DNA of 39,211 nucleotides from Flavobacteriales bacterium (GTDB lineage Bacteria; Bacteroidota; Bacteroidia; Flavobacteriales_D; Parvicellaceae): positions 1 through 39,211 of the forward strand of contig JAHDGY010000019.1 in NCBI GenBank assembly GCA_020631555.1, given 5' to 3'. The number at the start of each line of letters is the position of its first letter. Within the stretch, counting starts at the first letter, position 1. Below the pieces are notes generated by a model. That model made no database searches, had not been told where the DNA came from, and saw only the letters and a list, made by a program, of their open reading frames with translations. Below, piece after piece: positions 8,725-17,391 of the stretch. Made by a program: the position numbers and the translations under genes.

Positions 8725-11493
8725 ATGACAAAACTATGGTTTAAAATAGCATTGATGTTGTTCGTCGCATTTACGACGTTAAACATACTGGGCCAATCTC
8801 ATCGAGAGGCAGTCCAAAAGCTTGAACGCGACCTCACTTTAGCCACCGACCACCAAGAAACCATCAAACTACTGCTTGAGCTTTCTACAATTTACAGGGC
8901 AGATGACCCTGATAAAGCAATGCAGTACGTTCAAAGAGCATTAACCATTTCCAAAAACATTGGGTTTGAACAAGGTGAAGTCATTGCATTTAATCGGATT
9001 GGAAATTTACTTCTGGATAAGAGCAATTACACGGCCGCTTTAGAATCATTTTACGCTGGGCTTGGTGTAAATCAAGATAGAAATGATGACAGCAAGATCG
9101 GCGAATCTTACATCCTAATTGGTAGAGTTCATTTGGCAGCAAGAAAATTCAAAGATGCACATGGTTTTTTCAACAAGGCCAAACTAATTGGGGAAACAAT
9201 TCAGGACAATGCGCTACAGTCACTTGCTTGCACGGCTTTCTCAGACCTAATGTTCTTGCAAAACAAAAAAAACCTTGCCCTGTCTTACAGCATGGAAGCA
9301 ATGAACTTGATGAGAAACGAAAATCAAGATCTTAGACTTGCCAACTGTATTAAACACGCTGCAAAAAAGCACAAACAACTTAGTCAATACCAGTTGGCTT
9401 TGACTTTATACGAAGAATGTCGAAAAATGTACGAAAACCTTGGCAACGAAGTAGAACAAGCAATTGTTTGCTTTGAAATGGGCGACCTATTCCAGGAATT
9501 GCGCGATTTCGACAACGCATTGCAATACATGAGCCTTTCCCTTGGATTTGCTCAAAAAACCCAACTGAAATCATACATTAAATTAGGCTACCAAAACTTG
9601 TCAAAAGTATATGTTGAAAATGGTGATTACCGACGAGCATACAACTATCTGAAGTATTATACTGCAATTAAAGGCACTAGTGAAATATCGGAGCTAGAAA
9701 CGCAATTAGAACTAGAGACTCAACGCAGAAAAAATGCCGAGCTTAATCAAAGAATAGTAAGCCAACAGGACAAAGAAGCCTTTGAGCGATTTATCATGTA
9801 CGCAATAATCGGAGCAACTCTATTGGTGAGCCTGGTCCTAGCTTTTGTTTACAGAGCCTACCTGGTAAAAAAGCAGTCGAATATTGACTTAGAGAAAGCA
9901 AAAGAGCAAGCGGAACGATCTGAACAAGAAAAAGAACGCTTTTTAGCTTACACCAGCCACGAAATTAGGACGCCCCTTAACGCAGTTGTGGGCTTATCCA
10001 AAATGCTCGAAAAAACAGAGTTATCCGACGAACAGTCCAAAATGCTCTCCACAATTCAAAAAAGTGCACAAAACATTCTATTTATCGTGAATGACGTCTT
10101 GGATTTGTCCAAAATCGAATCTGGCGCTGTGCAATTCGAGAATATTGATTTTATGATTCGCGATTTAATTGATTCGCTTGTTGCTACAATGCAGTTCAAG
10201 GCAGCGAATTCGAAAGTTCGCTTATTTGCAAATGTTGACCCCGAGGTCCCGGAAGTAGTCAAAGGAGACCCTGTTCGATTGAACCAAATTTTACTCAATC
10301 TTGTGGACAACGCCCTTAAATTTACTGAACACGGGGAAGTTAAAATATCGCTGGATCTAGAGCGAAAAATGGACCGTAAAGTAAAGCTCCGTTTTGAAGT
10401 TAAAGATGATGGAACAGGTATTCGACAATCTCGAATAAACTCCATATTTGAGCGCTACAAACAGGAATCATCGGGTACCAGTCGCAGACATGGTGGAACA
10501 GGCTTAGGGCTACCAATTACCAAGCAGTTAATAGAACTGATGGGTAGTCGAATCTACGTTGACTCAGAATATGGAAAGGGAACTACATTTTTCTTTTCCC
10601 TGGTCTTACGTCAGGGAAAAAACGCGATTAAGACAGTTGCCCTCAAAACACCAAATAACAACCAACTCTTAAAGAACTTGAACATCCTATTCGTAGATGA
10701 CAATCAGCTGAATAGAGAAATCTTTTACGACATGGTCAACGATGTTCGGAATAATGTGGCAGTTGATCTGGCAGACGATGGGAAAATGGCTATTCGCAAA
10801 ATAGAGCAATCTAAGTATGATATCATACTGATGGATTTGCAAATGCCAAGAATGGATGGATTTGAAGCTACAAGGCACATTCGAAAGAACTTCAACAATG
10901 GAGTTCAAAACACACCGATTATTGCGGTAACCGCTCATGTTCTTAGCGGAGTAATTACGAAATGTAAAGAAGCTGGCATGAGCGATTTCATTACCAAACC
11001 AATCAACAATTCTGAATTGATTGGAAAAATTCAGGCCCTAATTGGGATGCAGGGAAACGACCTGTTAGAGGCCGAGAATTTAAGTGACACGAAAAGCGAA
11101 ATTGGTGCAAACCAAAAGCTATCTTTACCGAAATACCAAAATATAGATCTTGGTACACTACTTGAAGTTTCGGGGGGAAAACCAGAAAAAATGTTGCAAT
11201 ACATTGAAATATTTTTGAAAACTGTTCCTACAGACTTAGCAGCCGTGGGCAAAAGTCTGCAAGACGAGCAATGGACAGAAATAGGTCGATTGGCACATAA
11301 AATCAAAGGAAACCTAGTGTACGTTGGAGCAACACCGGTACTGGAAGATTTTATACTCCTTGAAGCGTTAAAGCAGCAGGTTGGAGAAAATGATAAAATT
11401 ACCGATATTGTTTCTCGCGTGACCAATTTTTGCGAGATCGTAATTAAAGAATTGAATCAGCTAAAACCGATTTTAAAAGATCAAATAACATGA
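8725..11493 (+). CDS. Hybrid sensor histidine kinase with TPRs, receiver and HPt domains
   Basis: A 922-aa membrane kinase carrying a complete internal phosphorelay. Order: signal sequence (1-23), periplasmic TPR repeats (about 28-320), coiled coil, one transmembrane helix (about 356-377), second coiled coil, HisKA with phospho-acceptor H412 in the YTSHEIRTPLN box, HATPase_c (N-box NQILLNLVDNALKF near 520, GGTGLGL near 590), a receiver domain starting near 653 with phospho-acceptor D704 in ILMDLQMP, and an HPt domain with H858 in RLAHKIKG. The relay H412-D704-H858 could pass phosphate to the LytTR regulator encoded next, whose ATG overlaps this stop codon (ATGA). The TPR input suggests sensing by protein contact, but the signal is unknown. 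All catalytic boxes look intact. Confidence 0.93.
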   Translation: MTKLWFKIALMLFVAFTTLNILGQSHREAVQKLERDLTLATDHQETIKLLLELSTIYRADDPDKAMQYVQRALTISKNIGFEQGEVIAFNRIGNLLLDKSNYTAALESFYAGLGVNQDRNDDSKIGESYILIGRVHLAARKFKDAHGFFNKAKLIGETIQDNALQSLACTAFSDLMFLQNKKNLALSYSMEAMNLMRNENQDLRLANCIKHAAKKHKQLSQYQLALTLYEECRKMYENLGNEVEQAIVCFEMGDLFQELRDFDNALQYMSLSLGFAQKTQLKSYIKLGYQNLSKVYVENGDYRRAYNYLKYYTAIKGTSEISELETQLELETQRRKNAELNQRIVSQQDKEAFERFIMYAIIGATLLVSLVLAFVYRAYLVKKQSNIDLEKAKEQAERSEQEKERFLAYTSHEIRTPLNAVVGLSKMLEKTELSDEQSKMLSTIQKSAQNILFIVNDVLDLSKIESGAVQFENIDFMIRDLIDSLVATMQFKAANSKVRLFANVDPEVPEVVKGDPVRLNQILLNLVDNALKFTEHGEVKISLDLERKMDRKVKLRFEVKDDGTGIRQSRINSIFERYKQESSGTSRRHGGTGLGLPITKQLIELMGSRIYVDSEYGKGTTFFFSLVLRQGKNAIKTVALKTPNNNQLLKNLNILFVDDNQLNREIFYDMVNDVRNNVAVDLADDGKMAIRKIEQSKYDIILMDLQMPRMDGFEATRHIRKNFNNGVQNTPIIAVTAHVLSGVITKCKEAGMSDFITKPINNSELIGKIQALIGMQGNDLLEAENLSDTKSEIGANQKLSLPKYQNIDLGTLLEVSGGKPEKMLQYIEIFLKTVPTDLAAVGKSLQDEQWTEIGRLAHKIKGNLVYVGATPVLEDFILLEALKQQVGENDKITDIVSRVTNFCEIVIKELNQLKPILKDQIT

Positions 11494-12179
11494 ATTGTTT
11501 AATTGTTGATGATGACGAATTGTCGAGACGTGTAATTGAGGACCTTGTTCAGGACAATTCGAGTCTTACACTAGTGAAAAGTTGTGAAGACGCAATGGAA
11601 GCTATCCGAATTCTAAAAGATAGTCATGTTGATCTTCTGTTTTTAGATATAGAAATGCCCAAAATTTCGGGCATGGAATTAATCCAGAATCTTGATCCAC
11701 TGCCTCAGGTCATTTTCGTGACATCCCATTCGGAATATGCCGTGGAATCGTATGAATACGATGTTACCGACTTCGTGCAAAAGCCGATCAACCCTGCACG
11801 TTTTATGAAAGCTGTTCAAAAAGCAGAAAAGAAATTCGAATCAAATCGAGCTACGGTATCTGCACAGGATGGAACCGTATTCATTAAAACCGACAGTAAA
11901 CTCGTTCGTTTAGACAAAACGGAAATTTTGTGGATCGAAGCCCTCGGTAACTACATGAGAATCTTTACTAAGGAGAAAAAGTATACGATTTTGTCTACGA
12001 TGAAAGAAATTGCTGAAAAGCTTTCCGGAGACGAATTTGTTCGCGTTCACAGATCATATATGGTGCGGTTGGATAAAATTTTGTCCATCGAGGACAATTA
12101 CATCGTTATAAATAACAAGCAAATCAGTATCGGAAAAGCATACAAGGAACGTCTAGGCGAAAAATTAAATATGCTCTAA
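11490..12179 (+). CDS. LytTR-family response regulator (LytR/AgrA type)
   Basis: A 229-aa transcription regulator. The receiver domain (about 1-115) has acidic residues in IVDDDE, phospho-acceptor D53 in LLFLDIEMP and a conserved lysine in FVQKPINP. The LytTR DNA-binding domain (about 130-229) carries the WIEALGNYMRIFT and FVRVHRSYMVRLDKI signatures. It overlaps the hybrid kinase by four bases (ATGA), so it is translationally coupled and is the natural output of that relay. Its stop codon overlaps that of the convergent sensor kinase (shared CTAA at 12176-12179), leaving no room for a terminator. Target genes are not evident in the window. Confidence 0.93.
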   Translation: MNCLIVDDDELSRRVIEDLVQDNSSLTLVKSCEDAMEAIRILKDSHVDLLFLDIEMPKISGMELIQNLDPLPQVIFVTSHSEYAVESYEYDVTDFVQKPINPARFMKAVQKAEKKFESNRATVSAQDGTVFIKTDSKLVRLDKTEILWIEALGNYMRIFTKEKKYTILSTMKEIAEKLSGDEFVRVHRSYMVRLDKILSIEDNYIVINNKQISIGKAYKERLGEKLNML

Positions 12180-15175
12180 CGAGTCGGTTCGACATCGAGT
12201 GGAAGTAAAATTTCTACTTTCGTACCCAGCACGTTACCCTCTGCGTCCTCTATTTGGGTCGGTCCATTTATTTCGATTCGCTTGCTCGTCACCTTTTGAA
12301 GCAATGAAATACGGCTCTTCGTAAGCGCTACGCCCTTGGAGTCATGTTTGTTCGAACTGAGTTTTTTGCGTTTCATGCTGACGTTAATTCCAATCCCATT
12401 ATCAACAATTTCAAAACGTACAAAAACAGATTGGTAAACAGTGATGTTCACGTCGATTCGTCCAGAAGACTCCATTGGTAACAAACCATGCCAAATGCTA
12501 TTTTCAACATAGGGCTGTAGAAACATCGGGGGAACTTCTATAAAATCACGGCCAACCTCTGGCCCAACATTGATAGCATAATCAAATTTCTGCGTGAACC
12601 GCATATGCTCAAGGTAGAGATAAAGTTCCAATCGTTCAATTTCTTCACTTAAGGACACCAATCCACTTTCTGAAGTAGAACTGTCTAAGTTTTTACGAAT
12701 CAACTTGGCGAAGCTAGACAGATAACGATTAGCCTGAAGCTTATCTTCTCGATTAATATAATACTGGATAGAATTTAGTGCATTAAAGATAAAATGCCGA
12801 TTAAGACTTGCATTTAGCGTTTGCTGCTCCAAAGCCGCTAGTTTGGTCTTGTACACTAGTTTTTGTGTGGATTCTTTTCTTATTCGAACAGCCCTTCGAT
12901 AGCGGTACAAAACAATAAGCGCTAAAACTGCCAACAATGTACACATCAAAACAAACCAAGTCGTTAACCAATATGGAGGCTTAACAACAAACGAATATGG
13001 AGTCGCCTCTCCCCAATTTATGCCATCATAAGAAGCACGAACTTCGAAAAAGTGAGATCCGTATCGAGTATTGGGAAAACTCGCAAAATGAGTTTGTAGA
13101 TCCGGCGACCAATCTGCCAACAAACCATCCGAACTTAGCCGAAATTGATATCTCACTTCTTGAGGCTTGTAATGGGTAATTGCTCTGTAAAAAAACGACA
13201 CGCTATTTTGCCGATAAGGCAATTCTAAATCGACCGGGAGCCCTGTTACCGAATCTATTTTAGCCCCAAAACCAAGCCAGTCCGTTTCTTCCAAAAATAG
13301 CTTAACCTGTTTTATCTTAACTGCTGGAGGAACCCTGTTAGTTATTTCTTTTCGCAACTTAGAGTTTACCTTAGTCACCCCTCCGGTTGTTCCAAACCAA
13401 ACATCTCCATGCACATCAACGGTAATTGCATTTTGATTCGTCTCTAAACTGGGCAGCCCTTCCATTCTTGCATAATGATTATAACTCACAAGGCCTTCGC
13501 CATAATAAGAATCCAACGAAAGTACAAACACACCACGGTCCGTCCCCAGCCATAGATCTTGGAATTTATCGACAGCACAAAAGTTCACGGGTTGACTTGA
13601 AAATTTCTTTGAAAAATCAACTCGGTGCAAAGTGGAATCTAGAAGATACAGCCCATCTGATGCACCAACCCATAAGTTGCCACGTGGATCAAAACAAATA
13701 CCCTGAATCCTTGAAATATCTTTGTGGACATATCGCTTAATCACCTTAAAATTGCCTTCTTCAACTCTGAGCCGAAGAACAGATTTGTCAGCAGACACCA
13801 ATACATCTCCTGTATTTTTATCCAATTCAAAATCACGGACCGAACCAGTTTTCCTATCCAGTTGACGTGATAATGGTATTATTTCTCCGTTCAACAATAG
13901 GTCAAATCCGGACTGCGTCCCAATCCAAACCGTGTCATTAATGTTCTTCACACAGACTACTTTTTTAGCGCTAAGCCCATCACTAATTGAAGTAAAACCA
14001 TGATCTAAACTCTTTATGCTTAACCCACCTGAAGTTCCAAAAATTATATCCGAACCCAAAATTGTTGACGACCACACGGTGTTGTTCAAGAGACCCTCAT
14101 TCGTTGTATAGTTGAAAACCTTCCCGACGGTATCTAACTTGGAAACACCGTTACCGTAAGTGGAAAACCAAATTCCATCATTAGCCTCAGAAATTGACAT
14201 AATCGCATCATCCGCCAAACCGTCTTTCATTGAGAAGGTTGTAAATGCATCCCCTGAAAATTTATAAAGACCTCCTCCATCGGTTCCTATCCAAATATTG
14301 TCTTGTCTATCCTGAAAAACGACGAATAAATTGTCATTTTGCAATCCATTTGTTCGATTGAAAGTCGTAAAGCCACCCTCACTGTATCGGATTAAACCAC
14401 TCTTTAACGCGGCCCACACATTAGACTGTTTGTCCACCATGATACTTCTAAAAGAAATTTTGTATGAACTTTCTTTAAAATTGAAATAATTTAGAAGCTG
14501 CCCAGACGGAGAACCTTGCCACATTCCTTTGCCATAATTAGCAATCCAGACATTACCATCTGAATCCTGAGCCAAAGAAGCAGCATGTGTTTTTACCGAA
14601 GTATAAACGTGACGCAACGTATTCGTTTTCATATCTAAACGATACACTCCTCTATCAGTACCTATCAACACCCCCTCTCCCAAACGGAGCAATGACTGAA
14701 CGTCTCTTAATTCCCCTTCGAACTTAATAGGTGTAATAGGCTTCTCAGAACTGGGCTCAAACCAATATAGCTCTCCCTCTTTAGTTCCAACAACGTATTT
14801 TTCGTTTTCCCAATCAATAATACTTCTAACACCATGCTTTGGAATTCGATGTCTTACAATAGAATCCCCAGAAACAACGGATATTCCTCCTCTTGATCCA
14901 ACAAATATTTCTCCTTTATTGGATGCAAACACCACTCTACATCTATTGCTAATTAAGCCGTCACGTTCAGAGTAATTTTTGAACTCAATCCCGTCGAATC
15001 GACTCAACCCTCCAAACGTTCCTATCCACAAATAGCCGTGCAAATCCTGAGTGATGCCTCGAATTTGGCTTGCGGCCAAGCCGTCCTCAGTTGAATAATT
15101 TATGAAATTGTAATGTTGCCCAAAACCAAATAAACAAACGAATAATTGAACCCAGACAAAAAGATATTTGACCAT
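12176..15175 (-). CDS. Two-component-regulator-propeller sensor kinase (LytS/YehU-like kinase domain)
   Basis: A 999-aa sensor. A signal sequence (1-19) precedes a long periplasmic array of propeller repeats (about 22-610) marked by repeated patterns such as IRGITQDLHGYLWIGT, DRQDNIWIGTDGGGLY and VDVHGDVWFGTTGG, probably two seven-bladed propellers. A Y_Y_Y domain (about 645-730) and a transmembrane helix (about 735-758) follow. The cytoplasmic part is a His_kinase (PF06580-type) domain with H794 in NRHFIFNALNSI, plus an HATPase with N-box YVENSIWHGL and DNGIGI. Unlike many propeller sensors it is not fused to AraC or receiver domains; output goes to the LytTR regulator encoded upstream, whose stop overlaps this start codon by one base (TAATG). 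The ligand is unknown. Confidence 0.92.
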   Translation of the reverse strand: MVKYLFVWVQLFVCLFGFGQHYNFINYSTEDGLAASQIRGITQDLHGYLWIGTFGGLSRFDGIEFKNYSERDGLISNRCRVVFASNKGEIFVGSRGGISVVSGDSIVRHRIPKHGVRSIIDWENEKYVVGTKEGELYWFEPSSEKPITPIKFEGELRDVQSLLRLGEGVLIGTDRGVYRLDMKTNTLRHVYTSVKTHAASLAQDSDGNVWIANYGKGMWQGSPSGQLLNYFNFKESSYKISFRSIMVDKQSNVWAALKSGLIRYSEGGFTTFNRTNGLQNDNLFVVFQDRQDNIWIGTDGGGLYKFSGDAFTTFSMKDGLADDAIMSISEANDGIWFSTYGNGVSKLDTVGKVFNYTTNEGLLNNTVWSSTILGSDIIFGTSGGLSIKSLDHGFTSISDGLSAKKVVCVKNINDTVWIGTQSGFDLLLNGEIIPLSRQLDRKTGSVRDFELDKNTGDVLVSADKSVLRLRVEEGNFKVIKRYVHKDISRIQGICFDPRGNLWVGASDGLYLLDSTLHRVDFSKKFSSQPVNFCAVDKFQDLWLGTDRGVFVLSLDSYYGEGLVSYNHYARMEGLPSLETNQNAITVDVHGDVWFGTTGGVTKVNSKLRKEITNRVPPAVKIKQVKLFLEETDWLGFGAKIDSVTGLPVDLELPYRQNSVSFFYRAITHYKPQEVRYQFRLSSDGLLADWSPDLQTHFASFPNTRYGSHFFEVRASYDGINWGEATPYSFVVKPPYWLTTWFVLMCTLLAVLALIVLYRYRRAVRIRKESTQKLVYKTKLAALEQQTLNASLNRHFIFNALNSIQYYINREDKLQANRYLSSFAKLIRKNLDSSTSESGLVSLSEEIERLELYLYLEHMRFTQKFDYAINVGPEVGRDFIEVPPMFLQPYVENSIWHGLLPMESSGRIDVNITVYQSVFVRFEIVDNGIGINVSMKRKKLSSNKHDSKGVALTKSRISLLQKVTSKRIEINGPTQIEDAEGNVLGTKVEILLPLDVEPTR

Positions 15176-15933
15176 TAGAACGTATTAATCCGCGTCAGGA
15201 AATCCTGAAGCTTTCTCCTAGCAATAGGAACATGCTTACCGTCCGAAAGAATTGCCATATTTCCCTGGCTACGAGAAAACTCTTTCAGATGGTACTCAAC
15301 ATTAATAATGTGAGACTTATGCGTTCTAAAGAAGATTTCTTTATCCAAATTCTCTTCGTAGATTTTGATGTTCTTACTACTCAGAAATTTTTTTCCAGAA
15401 CTAAGATAAATATTGGTGTAATTATCATTGGCTTCTAGGTGTAAGATTTCTTCATTTCGAATAATTACGAAACCTTCCCTAGTAGGTATACTTACCTTGC
15501 CATTTTGACCACTACCAACTCGACTCAACAATTCGTCAATAAGTTGACTCGTGTTATTCTCCATTTTATTACGAGCGCGCTCTACCTTTCCAACCGCCTT
15601 TAGCAAGTCGTCAATATTAATTGGCTTTTCTAAATAGTCTACAACATCTTCCTTAAACGCCCTCAGAGCATATTCATCATGGGCTGTTGTCAAAATCACT
15701 GAAAAACGTCGCTCTTCAAAAGATTTCAAAAACGTAAACCCATCCTCAGCTGGCATTGACACATCAAGAAACACAATATCAGGATCTAACTCCCCGATCA
15801 ACTGTCTAGCTTGTTCAGCCGATTCAGCAATTCCTACACACACTACATTGGAGCAATACTCCTCGATCAACATCCTTAAATTTTGCCTACAGTTGAACTC
15901 GTCGTCAACGATTATACATGAAAACGTCATCAT
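15175..15933 (-). CDS. LytTR-family response regulator partnered with the propeller kinase
   Basis: A 252-aa regulator. The receiver domain (about 1-120) has IIVDDE, phospho-acceptor D57 in IVFLDVSMP and the lysine in YLEKPINI. A linker precedes the LytTR domain (about 150-252) with ILHLEANDNYTNIYL and FFRTHKSHIINVEYH. It comes first in the pair and overlaps the kinase start by one base, so both proteins are probably made in a fixed ratio. The protein is distinct from the regulator at 11490 but has the same domain pairing. Two ATGs stand at the start (MMTF); which is used makes one residue of difference. Confidence 0.93.
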   Translation of the reverse strand: MMTFSCIIVDDEFNCRQNLRMLIEEYCSNVVCVGIAESAEQARQLIGELDPDIVFLDVSMPAEDGFTFLKSFEERRFSVILTTAHDEYALRAFKEDVVDYLEKPINIDDLLKAVGKVERARNKMENNTSQLIDELLSRVGSGQNGKVSIPTREGFVIIRNEEILHLEANDNYTNIYLSSGKKFLSSKNIKIYEENLDKEIFFRTHKSHIINVEYHLKEFSRSQGNMAILSDGKHVPIARRKLQDFLTRINTF

Positions 15934-16117
15934 TATTTTGAATTAATAGGCCTTGGGGATGACGCAAGATAAAGTAAACCCTTTGAGATTTTAGTGTTCT
16001 TTGGTGAAATGCACGTCTGAACAAGTTAACGGACATGTTTTTTGGTTAATCGGCTCCGTAACAACACCTAACATGCTGTGGCACAGTAGTTGCCAAAACA
16101 CCATAAAAATAACTAGC

Positions 16118-16924
16118 ATGAAATATTTAGCGATCTTAACTTTAACTTGTGTCACCATAAATAGTTATGCGTTGACTCAACCTTTCGAACGGACTGAAAC
16201 AGAATTGCGATCTGTGAAAAACCAAGCCTTTGTTGCTGGTGAAAAGCTAAATTATCGACTATTCTACGGCCCCATTGAGGCTGCTAGAGCAACACTAGAA
16301 GTAAAAGCTAGTTCGAAATCAGTGAAAGGCCGGGAAATATTACATATTATTGGCACCGGTAAAACCAAAGGCATTTGGGACAAAGTCTTCCGCGTTCGGG
16401 ACACCTACGAATCTTATATCGACAAAGAAGGTATTTTCCCATGGATTTTTATCCGAAGAGTTGAAGAAGGTGGGTTCGTTATCAACCAAGACTACACTTT
16501 TTATCAGCACAATAAGGAAGTTAAGACCGACAAAAATAGTAATCGAAAAGTTAAAGTTCCAGCCAACGTTCAGGATATGCTTTCTAGCTTCTATTTTGCT
16601 CGGACACTTGATTTTTCAAATGCCAAGACAGACGAAGACTTTGAAATTGAAACATTTATGGATGGCAACGTTTTTCCATTAAAAATAAGATATAAAGGCA
16701 AAGAAACAGTAGACACCAAAATCGGCAAAGTCCGATGCTTAAAGTTTGTACCAATTCTGCAAGAAGGACGTGTTTTTAGAGAGTCGCACACCCTTACAGT
16801 TTGGTTATCTGATGATGCAAACAAAATCCCTATTCTCGCGAGCTCTAAACTTGCAATTGGCGCGGTTAAACTTGAACTTCTAGAATATGAAAACCTTGCC
16901 AACCCCCTGGCAACGGTTGATTAA
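16118..16924 (+). CDS. DUF3108-family exported protein
   Basis: A 268-aa protein of unknown biochemical role, probably periplasmic. The ATG at 16118 is chosen because it gives a clean signal peptide (MKYLAILTLTCVTINSYA); an in-frame upstream GTG at 16001 would add 39 unlikely residues. The body matches DUF3108: FVAGEKLNYRLFYGPIEAA near the start, then TKGIWDKVFRVRDTYESYID, and a C-terminal part with KIGKVRCLKFVPILQEGR and LTVWLSDDANKIPI. These proteins resemble lipocalin-like beta barrels and are widespread in Bacteroidota, often near envelope genes. The gene stands alone between a divergent regulator and a strong terminator. Confidence 0.8.
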   Translation: MKYLAILTLTCVTINSYALTQPFERTETELRSVKNQAFVAGEKLNYRLFYGPIEAARATLEVKASSKSVKGREILHIIGTGKTKGIWDKVFRVRDTYESYIDKEGIFPWIFIRRVEEGGFVINQDYTFYQHNKEVKTDKNSNRKVKVPANVQDMLSSFYFARTLDFSNAKTDEDFEIETFMDGNVFPLKIRYKGKETVDTKIGKVRCLKFVPILQEGRVFRESHTLTVWLSDDANKIPILASSKLAIGAVKLELLEYENLANPLATVD

Positions 16925-16934
16925 AGAAGTTATG

Positions 16935-16966
16935 AGAGGCGAGTGATAAATCACCCGCCTCTTTTT
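16935..16966 (+). terminator. Intrinsic terminator after the DUF3108 gene
   Basis: AGAGGCG and GTGA pair with TCAC and CGCCTCT around a TAAA loop, with one unpaired A/C position, followed by a run of five T (16962-16966). It lies 11 nt after the stop codon and is one of the clearest terminators in the window. Confidence 0.9.
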
Positions 16967-16998
16967 ATTCCAATTGTCATTGTAGTAACTTCGCAACC

Positions 16999-17391
16999 GT
17001 GGATTATTCTTTCGGCAAAAATCATCGCATCAAAAGCAGAACAACGATCAAATCATTGTTCAAAAATTCTAACCTAACCAAGGTAGATGGAATTAAATTA
17101 CATTGGAATACAAGCCCATCCGAACCATGCCTAGAATTTGTAGTCAGCGTCCCGAAACGAAATATTCCTTCAGCTGTGCAACGAAACAAAATTAAACGCC
17201 TTATTCGTGAAGCAATCCGACTCAATAAGAACACATTAGAAAAACACGTTGAACTCAAATCGCTCAGGCTTTCCATCTTTATCATCTATACCGGAAACCC
17301 TATCAAGAACTACCAAAAAATGGAAGACAAAATAATTGTAGCTTTACAACGTTTAACGGTCTCATTAGATCTCAAATACAATGAAAAATAA
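16999..17391 (+). CDS. rnpA: Ribonuclease P protein component
   Basis: RnpA (130 aa) binds the catalytic RNase P RNA and assists 5' maturation of tRNA precursors. The family signature is visible in the middle: FVVSVPKRNIPSAVQRNKIKRLIREAIR, here cited by its key residues RNKIKRLIRE (near 63-72). The N-terminal GKNHRIKSR motif is also typical. The start is a GTG at 16999, the first in-frame start consistent with the family's N-terminus. The gene is not next to rpmH, unlike in many bacteria. It overlaps the following protease gene by 11 bases, suggesting co-translation. Confidence 0.92.
   Translation: MDYSFGKNHRIKSRTTIKSLFKNSNLTKVDGIKLHWNTSPSEPCLEFVVSVPKRNIPSAVQRNKIKRLIREAIRLNKNTLEKHVELKSLRLSIFIIYTGNPIKNYQKMEDKIIVALQRLTVSLDLKYNEK

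Noticed and set aside
10056-10445. 129-codon antisense open frame within the hybrid kinase (and similar shadows, such as 11031-11426)
   Set aside because: These mirror strongly conserved coding sequence on the other strand and show no family likeness or start signals.
16001-16117. 39-codon N-terminal extension of the DUF3108 protein
   Set aside because: The extension is unlike any known leader, while the ATG at 16118 yields a clean signal peptide.
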